The notes below the pieces were generated by a model. It worked only from the letters and a program-made list of their open reading frames with translations, did no database searches and was not told the DNA's origin. From Pyrocephalus nanus (taxonomy: Eukaryota; Chordata; Aves; Passeriformes; Tyrannidae), in contig CM076259.1 in NCBI GenBank assembly GCA_038380795.1, positions 96,645,739-96,709,738 of the forward strand: a stretch of DNA of 64,000 nucleotides. Direction: 5' to 3'. The translations under genes and the position numbers were made by a program. This document shows, piece by piece, positions 22,596-34,428 of this stretch. The first letter of the stretch is position 1, and every line of letters begins with the position of its first letter.

Positions 22596-25230
22596 CAAAG
22601 TGAGATACTTGAAAATTTGTGTTTGGCCTGTTTTGTCTCAGGAAGGTCCAAATCAGCCAGTCTTTCACTGTGGGTAGTGGCTTCTGGGGAAAAGGGGAAG
22701 GATATTCCGGAGGATGGGAGCCATCAAAACAACAATAGAAATGTTTCAGAATTCACACCTATTCTCATCCTTAGCTCATATGGTTATTTTGTGGGAAAAC
22801 AATATGTTTACCTCTAATGTGAATAACAGATTTAATTTTTCACTGGTTTTTAACATCAACTTGCCTATAATATTTATGGAGCCTAAAATATTATATTACC
22901 TCAGATTAGAGAAGATCTTAGTGGAAAGCGGACAGCAGAAATCTCTCCTACCCTCCTCCCCACTTTAATCATGGGCGCAAGAGAGAATCTAAAATAAGAG
23001 ATTTAGGTTGGCTCAATGATCAAACCTCAGTGCTCAGAGTAAAACACTGAACTAGCAAAGGAGCTGATTTGTTCATGCTTTTGCATAGCCATAGGGAATG
23101 TCAGAAATGTAATGAATAATATTCTGGCCCATACCAGAGGGATGTCATATGTTCCTGAAGAAGAACTCTATTGTCTTGGGACAGGACAAAAAAGTTATAT
23201 GTAATACTGCATGTTATTGCAAATAATTCTCTTGATTATCAGTTTTATAAAATGGTGTAAAAACCCATGAAGAGATACATCTTCAATAAATACAGGACAC
23301 AGCAGGTGCCATGGATACATTTTTTATAAGAGATCACCATTGAATGAAGATTATTGTTTGATTAAATTGACTGCCTGATGATGAGGCCTCCGACAGATAA
23401 ACACAGCCAAGAATTTAATCAACAAACTGCATCATATTTGCATCTATTCCACATTCTGTCTACTTAGAGAAGGAACAGATGCAGACTCAGTAGGAGTCAG
23501 AAGGCAAGAATCAATAGGGAAATACTCTATTAAGAAGTTTCTGAATTTATAATCCAACCTTGACCTAAATATATGTAGATTCGCAGTCTGATAGTTCTCT
23601 CAAACTGATGGTCTACAAAATCCTTATTCTCTCTACTTAATGATGTCCCTTTGCTGGCATTATTAGTCTAAATGAAATGCTGAAATAAATTTTTTAAGCC
23701 CTTCTGACATATGCTAGTGCAGATGTTACCCTAAATAGCTACCTCTGCCTGTGGTTTATCTTAGTATTTAGCCTACAGCTGCTTTATAAGGATTTGTTCC
23801 CCAAAGTAAATAAATAAACAAACAGGTCTGTTCCAATCCATCTAGGGCACAGAATTATAAGTGCCAGACTCGTTTTTGAGGGACTCACCAGATCATAGGG
23901 TTTATGGACACACGTGGGGATCAGCATTATCCTTCATTTTGTTGTTCAAGGTTGTGTATAGGCTTGGGCTGGAGATGGCTCATCCTGTGTTCATGAAAGC
24001 AACTGTGCAAGAGAAAGCTGAAGCAATCAAAAATGGCTGTGTCAAAATGCCTCCAGCAGCCTCCATAATCTTGCCACAGCCTGCTTTCTTGGAAGCTGAA
24101 TCACAAAAACATGGTAGAGCAAACTTCTTCTCTGTACCAGCGTAGATGCGTTCCATCCTTGGTCTTCCTCTTCCCCTTCCTTTTTATACAGCTCAAACTG
24201 TCTAGTCTTAGTTTGGCAGCTTATTCCTCAGTAGTTGTAAATAAAAGTAATGGGGATGTATATATGTATGTATATCTATGTATATGTATGTATATATATG
24301 GATATATATGGATATGTAAATGAATATACTTTAATTCAGAAAATACTTCTATTTATATATACAGGTAGTTTCATTTTGAGACCTGAAGTATAAAAGCTGT
24401 ATTTGGAATAATCAAACATGTAGCTGCAAACTTCTTAAATTAAAGTGTAATAGATAATGAAGCCATAGCAGCCTAACTATATTTTATGTCACATGGGTTT
24501 GACCCTAACTAACACCATAAGACCATGCTGAATATTTTGCATTACTCATAGAAATTTTTTTCGGGAGGGGGTGTGTAATTTATATTCTCACCAGCTGATC
24601 AAATGATTTTTTTTTACTTTTTCCAATGAGAGGACAGAGAAAATTTAAATCTTTACAGTCTGACAATTGTTTAAAGAGGATCTGGGCTGTTGATTAATTG
24701 GATTGGAATTTAATTTAGGAAAGTGCCTTCTGTAAGAAAGGTTCATCTTTCTTAAGGAAGATTCAGCTACTATAGGGGCATAATATTAATGCAGAATTTG
24801 TAGATGTTTCAAGTAGGATCCACAGTAGTTAATAGGGACATACCCAGGTATTTTCATAGATGGGGTCAGTGGCAGTTAACCCATCTTAAAACAGGTAAGA
24901 AGAACCATTCTCAAGAAGATGACTCTGTCCTTGCCTGGCTTCTAACAGGACAAACTGATAATGGATGTGTATATTATAAACTGAAGGGGTTAAGATGTCT
25001 AAAGCTGTCTGAGATGACTTCTTCCCTCAGTTGCCTATACTGCCCTATATCCTCAATGCCTGAGTTTTCAGATAAGTGGAAACCCACTGAGTTCTCATAC
25101 TTTTGTGAAAGTGAGCTACAGTACATGGGGATACTTTTCTCCACTCCTCCCACAAAGAAATATATCGTAAAGTATGCAAGTTATTGTTCCTGAGTGAGAT
25201 ATGTAGTCTGTACATTTATTTAATTGCATT
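22596..25230. other. Unique DNA, no gene seen
   Basis: No recognisable repeat apart from the TA-rich microsatellite at 24256. Open frames of 94 codons (23861-24145) and 129 codons (24804-25193) show no known domain. Confidence 0.45.
24256..24317. repeat. (TATG/TA)n microsatellite
   Basis: About 62 bp of alternating tatg and ta units with occasional gga interruptions. Confidence 0.9.
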
Positions 25231-25235
25231 CCCTG

Positions 25236-26173
25236 TGTGCTGGTTTCAACACAAGCCAGAAATTAAACTCCAAGTAAACCACTCCCTTTCCCTCACCCTT
25301 TCCAATAAGGGAGGAACAAAAGCAGAAACTATGGGTTGAGATAACAATTTACAATGGAATAAGACATGCACAGTAACAATGGCTGTGTTAATAGCAAAAG
25401 CATACAATAAGAGAAGGTGTTTTATCTACAAAAAGATGTTCATCACTGGAATATCAAAATGACAGATGCTCCCCCTAGGTCAGGTCCACGCGGCTTCCAC
25501 AGACAAAGGCAATATGGTGACTGCTCCCACACACCACTCACATGGCTGTCAGGAACAAGGGCAAGATGGCAGAGAAACCCCCACGTCTAGCATTTCCTGC
25601 CCTCCAGCCTACAACAACAAAAAACAATGACAATCAAAACCCCTGAAAGCTAGGTTGTCTGAGTCAAGATGTGCCACCACTGTGCTGGGCTCAGTTCCAC
25701 GCAGGTGCCTGTGGTGCCATTTCTATTGCTATTGATTGGTCCCCTGGGCCACCGCTGCTTTCCAATTATCCCACAGCTCTTCTTTCAGCTTGGTTTACCT
25801 GGTCTTGGCTGGGTTCCCTCCTCCTTAGCTTGACAGCATTGGCTGGGCTGCAGTCGCCCCCACTGGTCCTTTCCCAGCAGTAGTCTCTGCGTGGGCGCTG
25901 TTGGTTCAGCACTGCTCTAGATTCGTGTTTTCACTGCTTTCCTTTTCAGCACCATATCCTGTAGTCAAACTCCAGAAAAAAACAGAGGGGGACCACCAGG
26001 CCAGCAAAGGGATTGATCCCAACAGTCCCTCCACTAGAAAGAGAGAACAAGGCAAAATAGTGCCCACTTCCAGGGGGGTGCACTCATTTTTTTCTCTAAA
26101 CCACATCCCACAGCAACGACAGCGCTAGTATATAGTATATAACAATTCCACCCCTCTCTCTGCAACCAGTACA
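25236..26173 (-). mobile_element. 938-bp solo LTR with perfect target-site duplication
   Basis: Both limits are well defined. The element starts TGTGCTGGTT and ends AACCAGTACA, an imperfect terminal inverted repeat (9 of 10). It is flanked on both sides by ccctg (25231-25235 and 26174-26178), a 5-bp duplication. The segment 'gggttgagataacaatttacaa' is the antisense form of a conserved avian LTR block, so transcription would run on the minus strand. A YY1-like CAAGATGGC lies near 25562. No gag, pol or env adjoins it, so it is a solo LTR left by recombination. The terminal bases and duplication are intact. Confidence 0.88.
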
Positions 26174-26178
26174 CCCTG

Positions 26179-26694
26179 TTTGGTACTTTTTCCTTTATAT
26201 CCAGTATAAAAAAATGGGCAACTTTGCTACAAGTGAAAATTGTTCCTTTTAAAGGTAATTTTATAATACTTCATATGCATGTGTAGGATTTTCTTCTCCT
26301 AATACATATTTCCCTGTTTACTTGGAATAATTATTGAACTTTCATATTACATAATCTGTAAAATAGGTCTTGGCTGTAGCTAGAAACAATGTAATATGTA
26401 CAAATAACTTAGGCAAATTACCTCCTTATATTTTTTTACTCTGCTTAATAAATTCAGAAGTAGAAATTTTCGTGACCACTTTCTGTTGCTAAATGACTCC
26501 ATCTGGTATGTAAAGATTTAGAAATGCTGATTATCTTAACTTCCCTAAAGGCTGCATTCCAGTTGCTTTTGGAAATCTGGTGAAATACATATAAAGGATT
26601 TTACTGTTGGTGGAGAAATAAAGAAAACGGGTTCTTCTTTGGTTGGTTATAAGAAAATATATGGCATAAAAACCCACACAAGTCTGTTATCAAT
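26179..26694. other. Unique AT-rich DNA
   Basis: No gene or repeat recognised. Confidence 0.5.
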
Positions 26695-26793
26695 AATCAT
26701 AGAAAAATAGAAAGATTTGGGTTGGAAGGGAGCTTAAAGGTTCCCACCCCCTGTCATGGGCAGGGACACCTTCCACTAGGCCGGCTCAAATAA
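26695..26793 (-). mobile_element. Short CR1 LINE 3' end
   Basis: 'aatcatagaaaaatagaaagatttgggttggaagggagcttaaagg' followed by 'ctgtcatgggcagggacaccttccactaggcc' is the antisense CR1 3' end, about 100 bp. Confidence 0.92.
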
Positions 26794-28930
26794 GCAAAAG
26801 TATGCAAATGCATGTTATACACAAAAAATATACAAATGCATAATGCAAAAGTAAAACAAAAATAAATCATACACATTAAAACATTTTATCTAACCAAACA
26901 TCTGAAAATCCTATTAATAATATCATAAACAAAGACTACAACAAATCCAATATTATGATCATGACATGCATTATGAGTCATCCAATATTTTCCAAAATCA
27001 GCTCTGTAGGCACATTATTCCAGTGTTTAGAAAAAAAATTGGCCACAGAAAAGTTTTCCTCCTTTCACAAAAAAATATTCCAAGTGTATTATTTAGATAG
27101 CTGGTTCAGGGAGATGAGAGTCCATTTTTTTTATTATTTTTATTTTTTATTTAAAGTTCTCTTGACAGAAGTGACAGCGAGTTTAGATAGATCTCATTTT
27201 AATTTGCTTTCTCCCTTTTTTGTTTTAACCTCTCTCACTCTATTCCAGAGAAGAGATGGTGTAGCTGAACACGACCTCAGTCTATTATTTTGTACTTACA
27301 CTAGATCTCCTTTCTCTTTAAAAATACTCTCAGGAAAAAATAATTTGAAGTACTCAGGGGTGTATTAACTTGCTGACTCAAGATTTGAATATTATTGGTT
27401 TGTTCTCATAAGCTACTTGACCTATTGATGAACCAAAGTACATGTTCAGATTAAAGTGAAAGTCTGAATCTAATCAATAGTTTGAAATTTTCTGCTACAT
27501 CAGGTTTGATGATGGCTTTTCAGGCTGTACTATATCCTTTTGACAGATTAAATAAGTATATTCATACATCTTGTAGCTTTGACAAACTAATCACTAGAAG
27601 GTGAGACATATATCTTATGCACCCAGAAGATCTTTGCCACATTGATTAGTTACCTCCAGGCACTGCAGTAAGAAAGCTTCACATTTAATGCTTGACTACT
27701 TCTGTCATAGGTGCCAAAAATATTGTGATAAAATGGTTTAGTGTGTAATTTTCAAACTTGTAATAAATAATTCTGATCACTAGTGCCAAAAAGGAAATGG
27801 TTTGAGGATCTCGGTTATTTTTAATAGCATTTTTTAATTTGACTACTTATAAATTTGATTGATGTATTGTTTGCAGAAGTATGTAGCCATATGGAAGAGT
27901 TGGGCCCATCACTTTTAACATCTAGTCAATGTGAAACAGTTGTTGGTGGGGTATTAGACTGTTCAACTCATGGAGCCTGTCCCTGCTTTAGTAAAGATGA
28001 GGAGGAATACATGAGGTTGACAAAAGACAGCAAATACAGATGTTCAGACCAAGCGTGCAGACAATATATTTGCTAAACGTTGCAAAGTGAGTTGCAATTC
28101 TCCAAGGGAGAGATTACACTACCTGTTGTATTTATCTGTTTATTTGTTTTATTTGGGGAAAAAAGATCATTTCACAAATCTAAGCAAATTTAAAATCCTT
28201 AATGAATACTGAAGTCCTGATGGTAGGATACAGTAGTAAATAGCTGAATGGCAATTGGTTTCCTGTTGTAATTAAAATATTCATTGACCTTGTTTCTTGG
28301 TGATATAGAAAGAGACTTCTCAAGTTATAACAAGCAGTTTAGGCCTTCCAAGATTTTCACTGCTCATTGAGACCAAAAGAAGTACTGAGAGAGCTAGCCA
28401 GCCTTCAGAAATGTAATTAAATTTTCAAAATCGCAAGTTTATTGGGACTTGATGGCCTCATAAGAAGAATTCTACTGTTTGCCTTCTACAGTTGAGGATT
28501 TGTGATAAAACTGAAAAGAACTCCATCTCTGTGGTTCCCTGTTTTGGACAGGATTCAAGAGTCTAAAGTAGTAAGTGCTGGCAGTGCTAACATTAATATT
28601 AGGAACACAATTTATGGGGTTAAACTCTAGACTTTTCTGTAAAGAAATGAACACTTTTATGCCAGTGACAGTGCACGAACAGCAACTTTTCAGAAATATT
28701 TTTAGCTGTAAGTAGATCAATGGCTCCTACTACCATTTCTGGATTAATATAATCTTAGGGAAAACTAAGAGTATATGTCAACCAAAACCTGCAAAAAGAC
28801 AGATTTAATTTATGACAATTTCAAGGTTCCTTTTCCTTTTCCTTGAATATGTGATTTCACCAATATCAATGAAAAAGTAATTCCTAGTATTTCAAATAGC
28901 TTTACCGGGATTATGAAGGTAGACTGGAGC

Positions 28931-28953
28931 CTGGATAGACTCAGTCTATCCAG
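28931..28953. repeat. Perfect 11-bp inverted repeat, 1-nt centre
   Basis: Arms CTGGATAGACT and AGTCTATCCAG around a single C. Confidence 0.92.
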
Positions 28954-29205
28954 TTTAGATATACCTATAGTTCTTGTGCTTGCTATCTTGCTGTAGAAAT
29001 AAGGATTGGATGCTGTAATGAATGCATAAACTCTGGTATAGCCACAGACACTACTAACTTGTTTGAGTGAAGCTGCACATTGCAATGAAGAATGAAGGTC
29101 TTTCAGTAGCCTGACTGCTTGTTGCAAATGCTGTCATCAATGGAAGTCCATCCAGAACGTGTCTAATGTGTCATGGACACCATGTTTTATGTATACACAT
29201 ATATA

Positions 29206-29208
<3 letters not shown>

Positions 29209-29254
<46 letters not shown>
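29209..29254. repeat. (AT)23 microsatellite
   Basis: Twenty-three uninterrupted AT units. It is self-complementary and able to extrude a cruciform. Confidence 0.95.
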
Positions 29255-29257
<3 letters not shown>

Positions 29258-31515
29258 AAATGTTTTATATTATCTCCTAGAAGGAGAAAGGCATGACTAC
29301 CCTAGGGAATGCTTCAAAGTCAGTCTTGACAGAATACAGTTTACTAGCTAATAACAGGTAAAATAGGTGTTTCTTGTGAAGAAACTCTATACTTTCACAC
29401 AGGAAATACCTCTGAATCTCTAAAGCAGAGGATGCAAGTGCAACATTAGAACAGATCATAGAGTGAGCAACAGCATCTGCAGTATAATAAACTGTGAAAG
29501 GTACTGTGCTGCATGTACTGCATCTGTCTACTAAGTAAGTCATTCTCACTTCAACACTATCTTTCTTAAGTACCAAGAACCCAGGACAATGGGTATCTTA
29601 CAGCCTTTGTAATTTAAGGAACACAAAAATTATGGAATAAATTCTAGGTTCATCATAATTACTAGGAATCCTATTTCTGCATTACAGTAAATCATTGAAA
29701 CCATGGAGACTACTCATTTGGAGAAGAGATTGACAGCATAAGTAGATGATTTTGTGGATAATCTTAGTAATCAAACATCATAAATGCAAAAGAGTATAAT
29801 CCTGCACTTTTCCTCAAATCTTTGAAATTTACATTATGTTTGCTAAACCATTTATGGGAATGTAATTTTCTTAACCAACCTTCAAGATTATTCTTCCCCA
29901 ATTGCAGGCTTTTTTAGGCATATGAATTTTAAAAATATTTTTCATTGTTATTTGTGAGAAAAATACAAATGAGCAGTCTCATGTGTGTACAACACAATGA
30001 GCAAATCCTCATCAGTAGCATGAGTATGTTCCATTGCATTATCTCTCTAGCCTGTTGAGACACATACGTCCAGTCACAAAGAAGGTCTGTGAAAATCTAA
30101 ATCTGGAGGCTAGACACAGTAGACAGCTATCTAACATGAAGAATTAACTATTCTCTGTCTATCTACCTCAACACAAAAAAATACAACAGGTCAGGTCTTG
30201 GAATAAATCTTCAGCTATGCAGTCAGTGCTTTGCTAGTTCCAGAACAGTTCCACATAATCATCTCAGTTTTCATTTGAACCTCCACTTCAGGAACTTAAA
30301 GCAGAAATTTACTATGAGGAATAAGTCCATAGAGGCATAAATCCGTCCCTGGCATAAAATATTATCTCTGGACCAAATCTTGTGACTATTTCTATTTGCC
30401 TTAAAAGGAACCAGCAACATCTGTATGATCAGGTTGATGTATTATATAGCAGAACCTCTGCTTCTATGACTTTTAGTAGGTGGACACAAGGATTTGGAGT
30501 ACTGAAAAATATCCAGTCAAAACATACATAATTTCTAGTTTGTGCACTGTAGCACAGTAAGAATGAGAAGACAGCCCTATAGAGAATATTAGCAGTTCTG
30601 GTCAGAAATAATCTGCTAAAGCAGAAAGCTATGCCCTCCTAGCCTTCCAAATACATGGATTACAGATAAGATTAAAAAAACCTGGTACCACAAATTATGA
30701 CCTAGCAATTTACTAGACGTGACAGGAGCAACCACAGTAATATATTTATAATAAACAAAAAGAGGAAACAGTAAGAGGAAATGAATCCTTGATATATACA
30801 GGTAAGAATAAACATATTTACATCCTTGTTTTTCTCTCTGTGTAATGGAGGCTTCCACTCTAGGTTCGAATGGGTTTAATTATAATCTAAATTATTATCT
30901 AGTTGGTTTCTTTCAGTATTTTTTCATGTGTTTTTTCATTTCTTGTTTACACTGAAAACTAGATCCTAATTGCATCTTTCCAACTGACAGTAACATTTCA
31001 TTTGAGAATTGTTGCAAGTTGTCTGTCACTTTACTGCATGTGACTCATCCAGAAATAGGACACTTCATTCTGATAAAACGTTGATGTGAAATAAGATAAG
31101 ACATGTTTAAAATTTTATTCCAGAAGAAAAGTTATATATTTGTAACAACAAAGACTCATACTATTTTTTGGGATTAATCAATAATGCAGATCAGACCTGG
31201 AACTCACGACACCATGGCAAGACAATTTGCCTTGTTCATGGAATAAATCTCTGAGTAGAAAAAAATATGAATTCTTTGGAATGTAACATTTTGACAAACC
31301 AACTCTTGAAGGAGAAGCCTTTGATTTTCCTCTTCTGTACTTCTAGGAGACTATGAAAACCAAAGTTACCACCATAAAGACATTTACTTGTAGCAAATAA
31401 GGCTTCTAGAGTTGGCAAACCTATTGTAGCCTTGAAAGTGTCCAGAAACTCAGATCACATTATAAAAATGGAAAGTGGAAAGAAAACCTGCCAGATTGTA
31501 TCAAGAATGTACTGG

Positions 31516-31541
31516 AAGAATTAGCTGGGAGGCTAATTCTT
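31516..31541. repeat. Perfect 10-bp inverted repeat
   Basis: Arms AAGAATTAGC and GCTAATTCTT around TGGGAG. Confidence 0.92.
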
Positions 31542-32889
31542 AGCTAGTGAGCTTAGTGACAAATACTGTTATATGTATAGTTTTCCTGCTTTATTGAATA
31601 TAAAGGTTCTTAACTTCACGCTATTTGTTCAGCGGTAGGTTTGGTTTCAATTATGTGGTAATTCGCTTTACAAGTTCTTCCTAGGTGGTCTTGGAAGACC
31701 AGTTGTTTTATTAAATAGCAACACTCTGAAAAGACCAGGCTTGAAAATAATTGTAAAATAGCAATTAAAAAAGACACTCTATGATTTTACAAGTTACAAG
31801 CACTTTTTATTGAGAAAATTACTGCCCTTTTACATGTGATTTAGTTGAACTTGTCCATGAATGTAATGATGCATTGTCACTATATATTGCCAGCATATGG
31901 GAATTCATTCCTGCTTTTCACTTTTCACATTTTTTTGAGTTGAAAAAGAACCATGTAGCGCTGTAACATTGTACTGAAAATGAGATTATTAATTTAGCTG
32001 GAATGAGATTTAGTAGTGGGAACCTAGTGCAAGCTCCATACAGTTTGGCTCAGAACACAGTAAGAAAGACCCTCTATATATCATCAACTTTGAATGTAAA
32101 AGTATTCTACTGATTTAAGATGAAAATTCATAAAGGGCTGGTAATTCGAGGTGTCTATTGGACTACGATTAAGATCTGTATTTTGCTTACCTGTCCCCTT
32201 CCGAGAGCACAGCATGTCTCCAGGTTGAGAGGTAGTTATGAGCTGGTACACCCATAGCCCTGCTCTTCAGGGGTGACTCTGCCATACTTGGGTTTTACTG
32301 TGTAAGGATACAGTTAGTTCATTGTTAATTTGGGATGAAGTGCCTCTATCACGAACAATTTCGAGGGTAAGGCTTATGGCAAACCGGGAAACAAAGTGAT
32401 TCCCCAATAATGATGTGAAAAAAATAATTATTCTAATATTTAGAATCCTTAGCGTCAGCTATTGTCACCTGAAAAGCAAATAAAGTCCCACTCCAAATCA
32501 GACCAAAGGCAAAATGTCCTCATAATAAGGGTGTCAACAATAAAAGAATTTTTAAAAAAATGACTGCACCATATCTCATCCATCATGCTGGAAAGATGAC
32601 AGTGGACAATATTTTTTAGCTCTGATTTTTAGTATGCATTGGACTAAAAGGGTCATAGTTCCATTAAAGTTTCATTATTGATAGTGTGAAACAATTATAT
32701 AAATTATTTAAAGTCATAATTTAAATTATAATGGAAAATGTAACATGACTAATCAATCAGTTCATTAATGCAAAGAGTGCTTTAATAGCACTGTTTTCCA
32801 CTGTCTTTCTCACTGCCACTCTCCAGTGTGCTTCATTTTATGTGGTTAAAACTAACACCACATCTAGTTTTATGCAAAAATTGAGACTA

Positions 32890-33500
32890 TAAAAAAACCC
32901 AAGAGTGTCAGGGTACCACAGGGAATGGCTGTCCTGAGGAAGACAGCTGGGAGCTGAAGGCAGCCCCAAGACGTAGGTCCAGCAGGACCATGCCCTTGCC
33001 ATGCAAGCCATGCCAGGCAGCACAAGGCAGAAGAGCAGGGCTGGGATGGGGACAGTGACCTGGGCCAGCTTAGAGGCCCACAAATCCTTGGCAAAGCTGT
33101 AGCAGTGGGGTTATCCAAGGTCTGGCCAGGATACAGCCCACAGGTTGGGGTGAGGATGAAGACTGGTGAAATGAATGACCAGGAACCAAAACACCTACAA
33201 CAGTGTCCAGCCTGGAGCCACAGCCAGGTAGCTTGCCAGTGTGAGGGTGTGACCAAAACCCTGGAACTGAGTTATTATGATGTATTTTACCATAGCACTA
33301 TGTAAAAGTCCTGACTGCAGTACTGAGAATTGAACTCCTGGCCTTAAGTGTGTTACACACTGAAAAAAGCACAGGAACAGAAAGACTTGCAGGCACACTG
33401 GAGAGCACAGCAGCTTAACCAGGAAGACCCAGCAATACAAAGGACAAATGCAAGGGCAAAATCTATTCCGTGCCCATGCAGAAAATCGAGATGCTTTCCA
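32890..33500. other. GC-rich island of unknown origin
   Basis: This is clearly richer in G and C than its flanks but has few CpG, so it is not a CpG island. No CR1 or LTR match was recognised. A minus-strand stretch near 33310-33355 ('ggccaggagttcaattctcagtact') resembles a tRNA box B region, weakly. Confidence 0.35.
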
Positions 33501-33887
33501 GATCAAGTCTGTTGAATTTTTAAGTCAATAGTCCACTCTTTTTCAACTTTCTGAGTTGCAATATTTAATATCATGTCTGGTTGTTCTGTTATTTTTGTAA
33601 TGTCTTTTTGGGGAATGATCACGTGTCTTTGGATGTGATAAATACTTAGGAAATTTTCAGATTTTTTTGGAAGATTTATGAATATCTACTAATTCTCAAA
33701 ATACATTTCTCTGCAGTAAAAAACATACTCTAGACAGTTTGCTTTTGGAAGGTGGCTGAAATTATTTCAGTGGACTAGACAATACCAAGTATATAAAAGT
33801 AATATTTTTTCCAAAGAAGTCTAAAGGAAAGCAGATCTGATCTTTAGATAAGAACTTGTTTTGAAATCATCATATTGTAATATTTTC

Positions 33888-33953
33888 TTTGTTTTTTGTT
33901 TTTTTTTTTTTTTTTTTTTTGTTTTGTTTTGGTTTTTTTTTTGTTTTTTTTTT
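33888..33953. repeat. Poly(T)/(TTTTG)n tract
   Basis: A long T-rich run including 23 uninterrupted T, with scattered G. Confidence 0.9.
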
Positions 33954-34148
33954 ACACAATGACAAGTATCCAATGATAATATGATAATAATATCTATGGT
34001 GGAGTGAGAATAATTTTCATGAGGTTAAAGATACACAGTAAGCATATAATTGGTACTACTATAAAAATAATAGATGATGATTGCAATAATAATGATGTGT
34101 CATAATCTTCAAATTTATAGTATGGAAAAAAGGAAGAAAATAAAGTTT

Positions 34149-34185
34149 AAAAATAAAAAATAAAAAATAAAAAATAAAGGTGACA
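34149..34185. repeat. (AAAAAAT)5 minisatellite
   Basis: A regular 7-bp period, with T at 34154, 34161, 34168, 34175 and 34182. Confidence 0.92.
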
Positions 34186-34374
34186 GAGCTCTATAGAATA
34201 TGTTTCAAGGTACACTGTGTTCCACATATTCCATACCAAGATGTAATGTTCAGGGCAAGACAAGAAAACAGTATTTTCTTCAACTTACATATTTTCTTTA
34301 GAAAAAACTCTTTCATAGGGCTTTCAGATGAAACAGCGAATGGAAACTCCATATTCTTCAAAGCAATAATCTAT

Positions 34375-34428
34375 CAATGATCTTTACGGGTCCCTTCCAG
34401 CTCAAGATATTGTATAGTCTTATGATTA
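34375..34428 (+). mobile_element. Very short CR1 LINE 3' end
   Basis: 'atgatctttacgggtcccttccagctcaagatattgtatagtcttatgatt' is a CR1 3' end with a mutated tail, about 54 bp. Confidence 0.85.

Larger units (their letters stand above)
26794..34374. other. 7.6-kb repeat-poor AT-rich stretch
   Basis: Mostly unique DNA. It contains (AT)23 at 29209, perfect hairpins at 28931 and 31516, a GC-richer island at about 32890-33500 with no recognised origin, a poly(T) tract at 33888 and an AAAAAAT array at 34149. Open frames of 137 codons (26955-27368, plus) and 128 codons (32870-33256, minus) have no recognised domain. The sparse repeats fit either a gene-desert regulatory region or a large intron. Confidence 0.5.

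Noticed and set aside
26955..27368. 137-codon plus-strand open frame with ATG
   Set aside because: AT-rich, Phe/Tyr/Leu-biased translation without domain, splice or promoter evidence. This fits chance in T-rich DNA.
32870..33256. 128-codon minus-strand open frame
   Set aside because: It lies in the GC-rich patch where stop codons are rarer. The Trp/Cys/Leu-rich product has no known domain.
33310..33355. tRNA-like sequence (minus strand, box B-like agttcaattc)
   Set aside because: The anticodon and acceptor stems do not pair well and box A is missing. At most it is a decayed tRNA-derived repeat.
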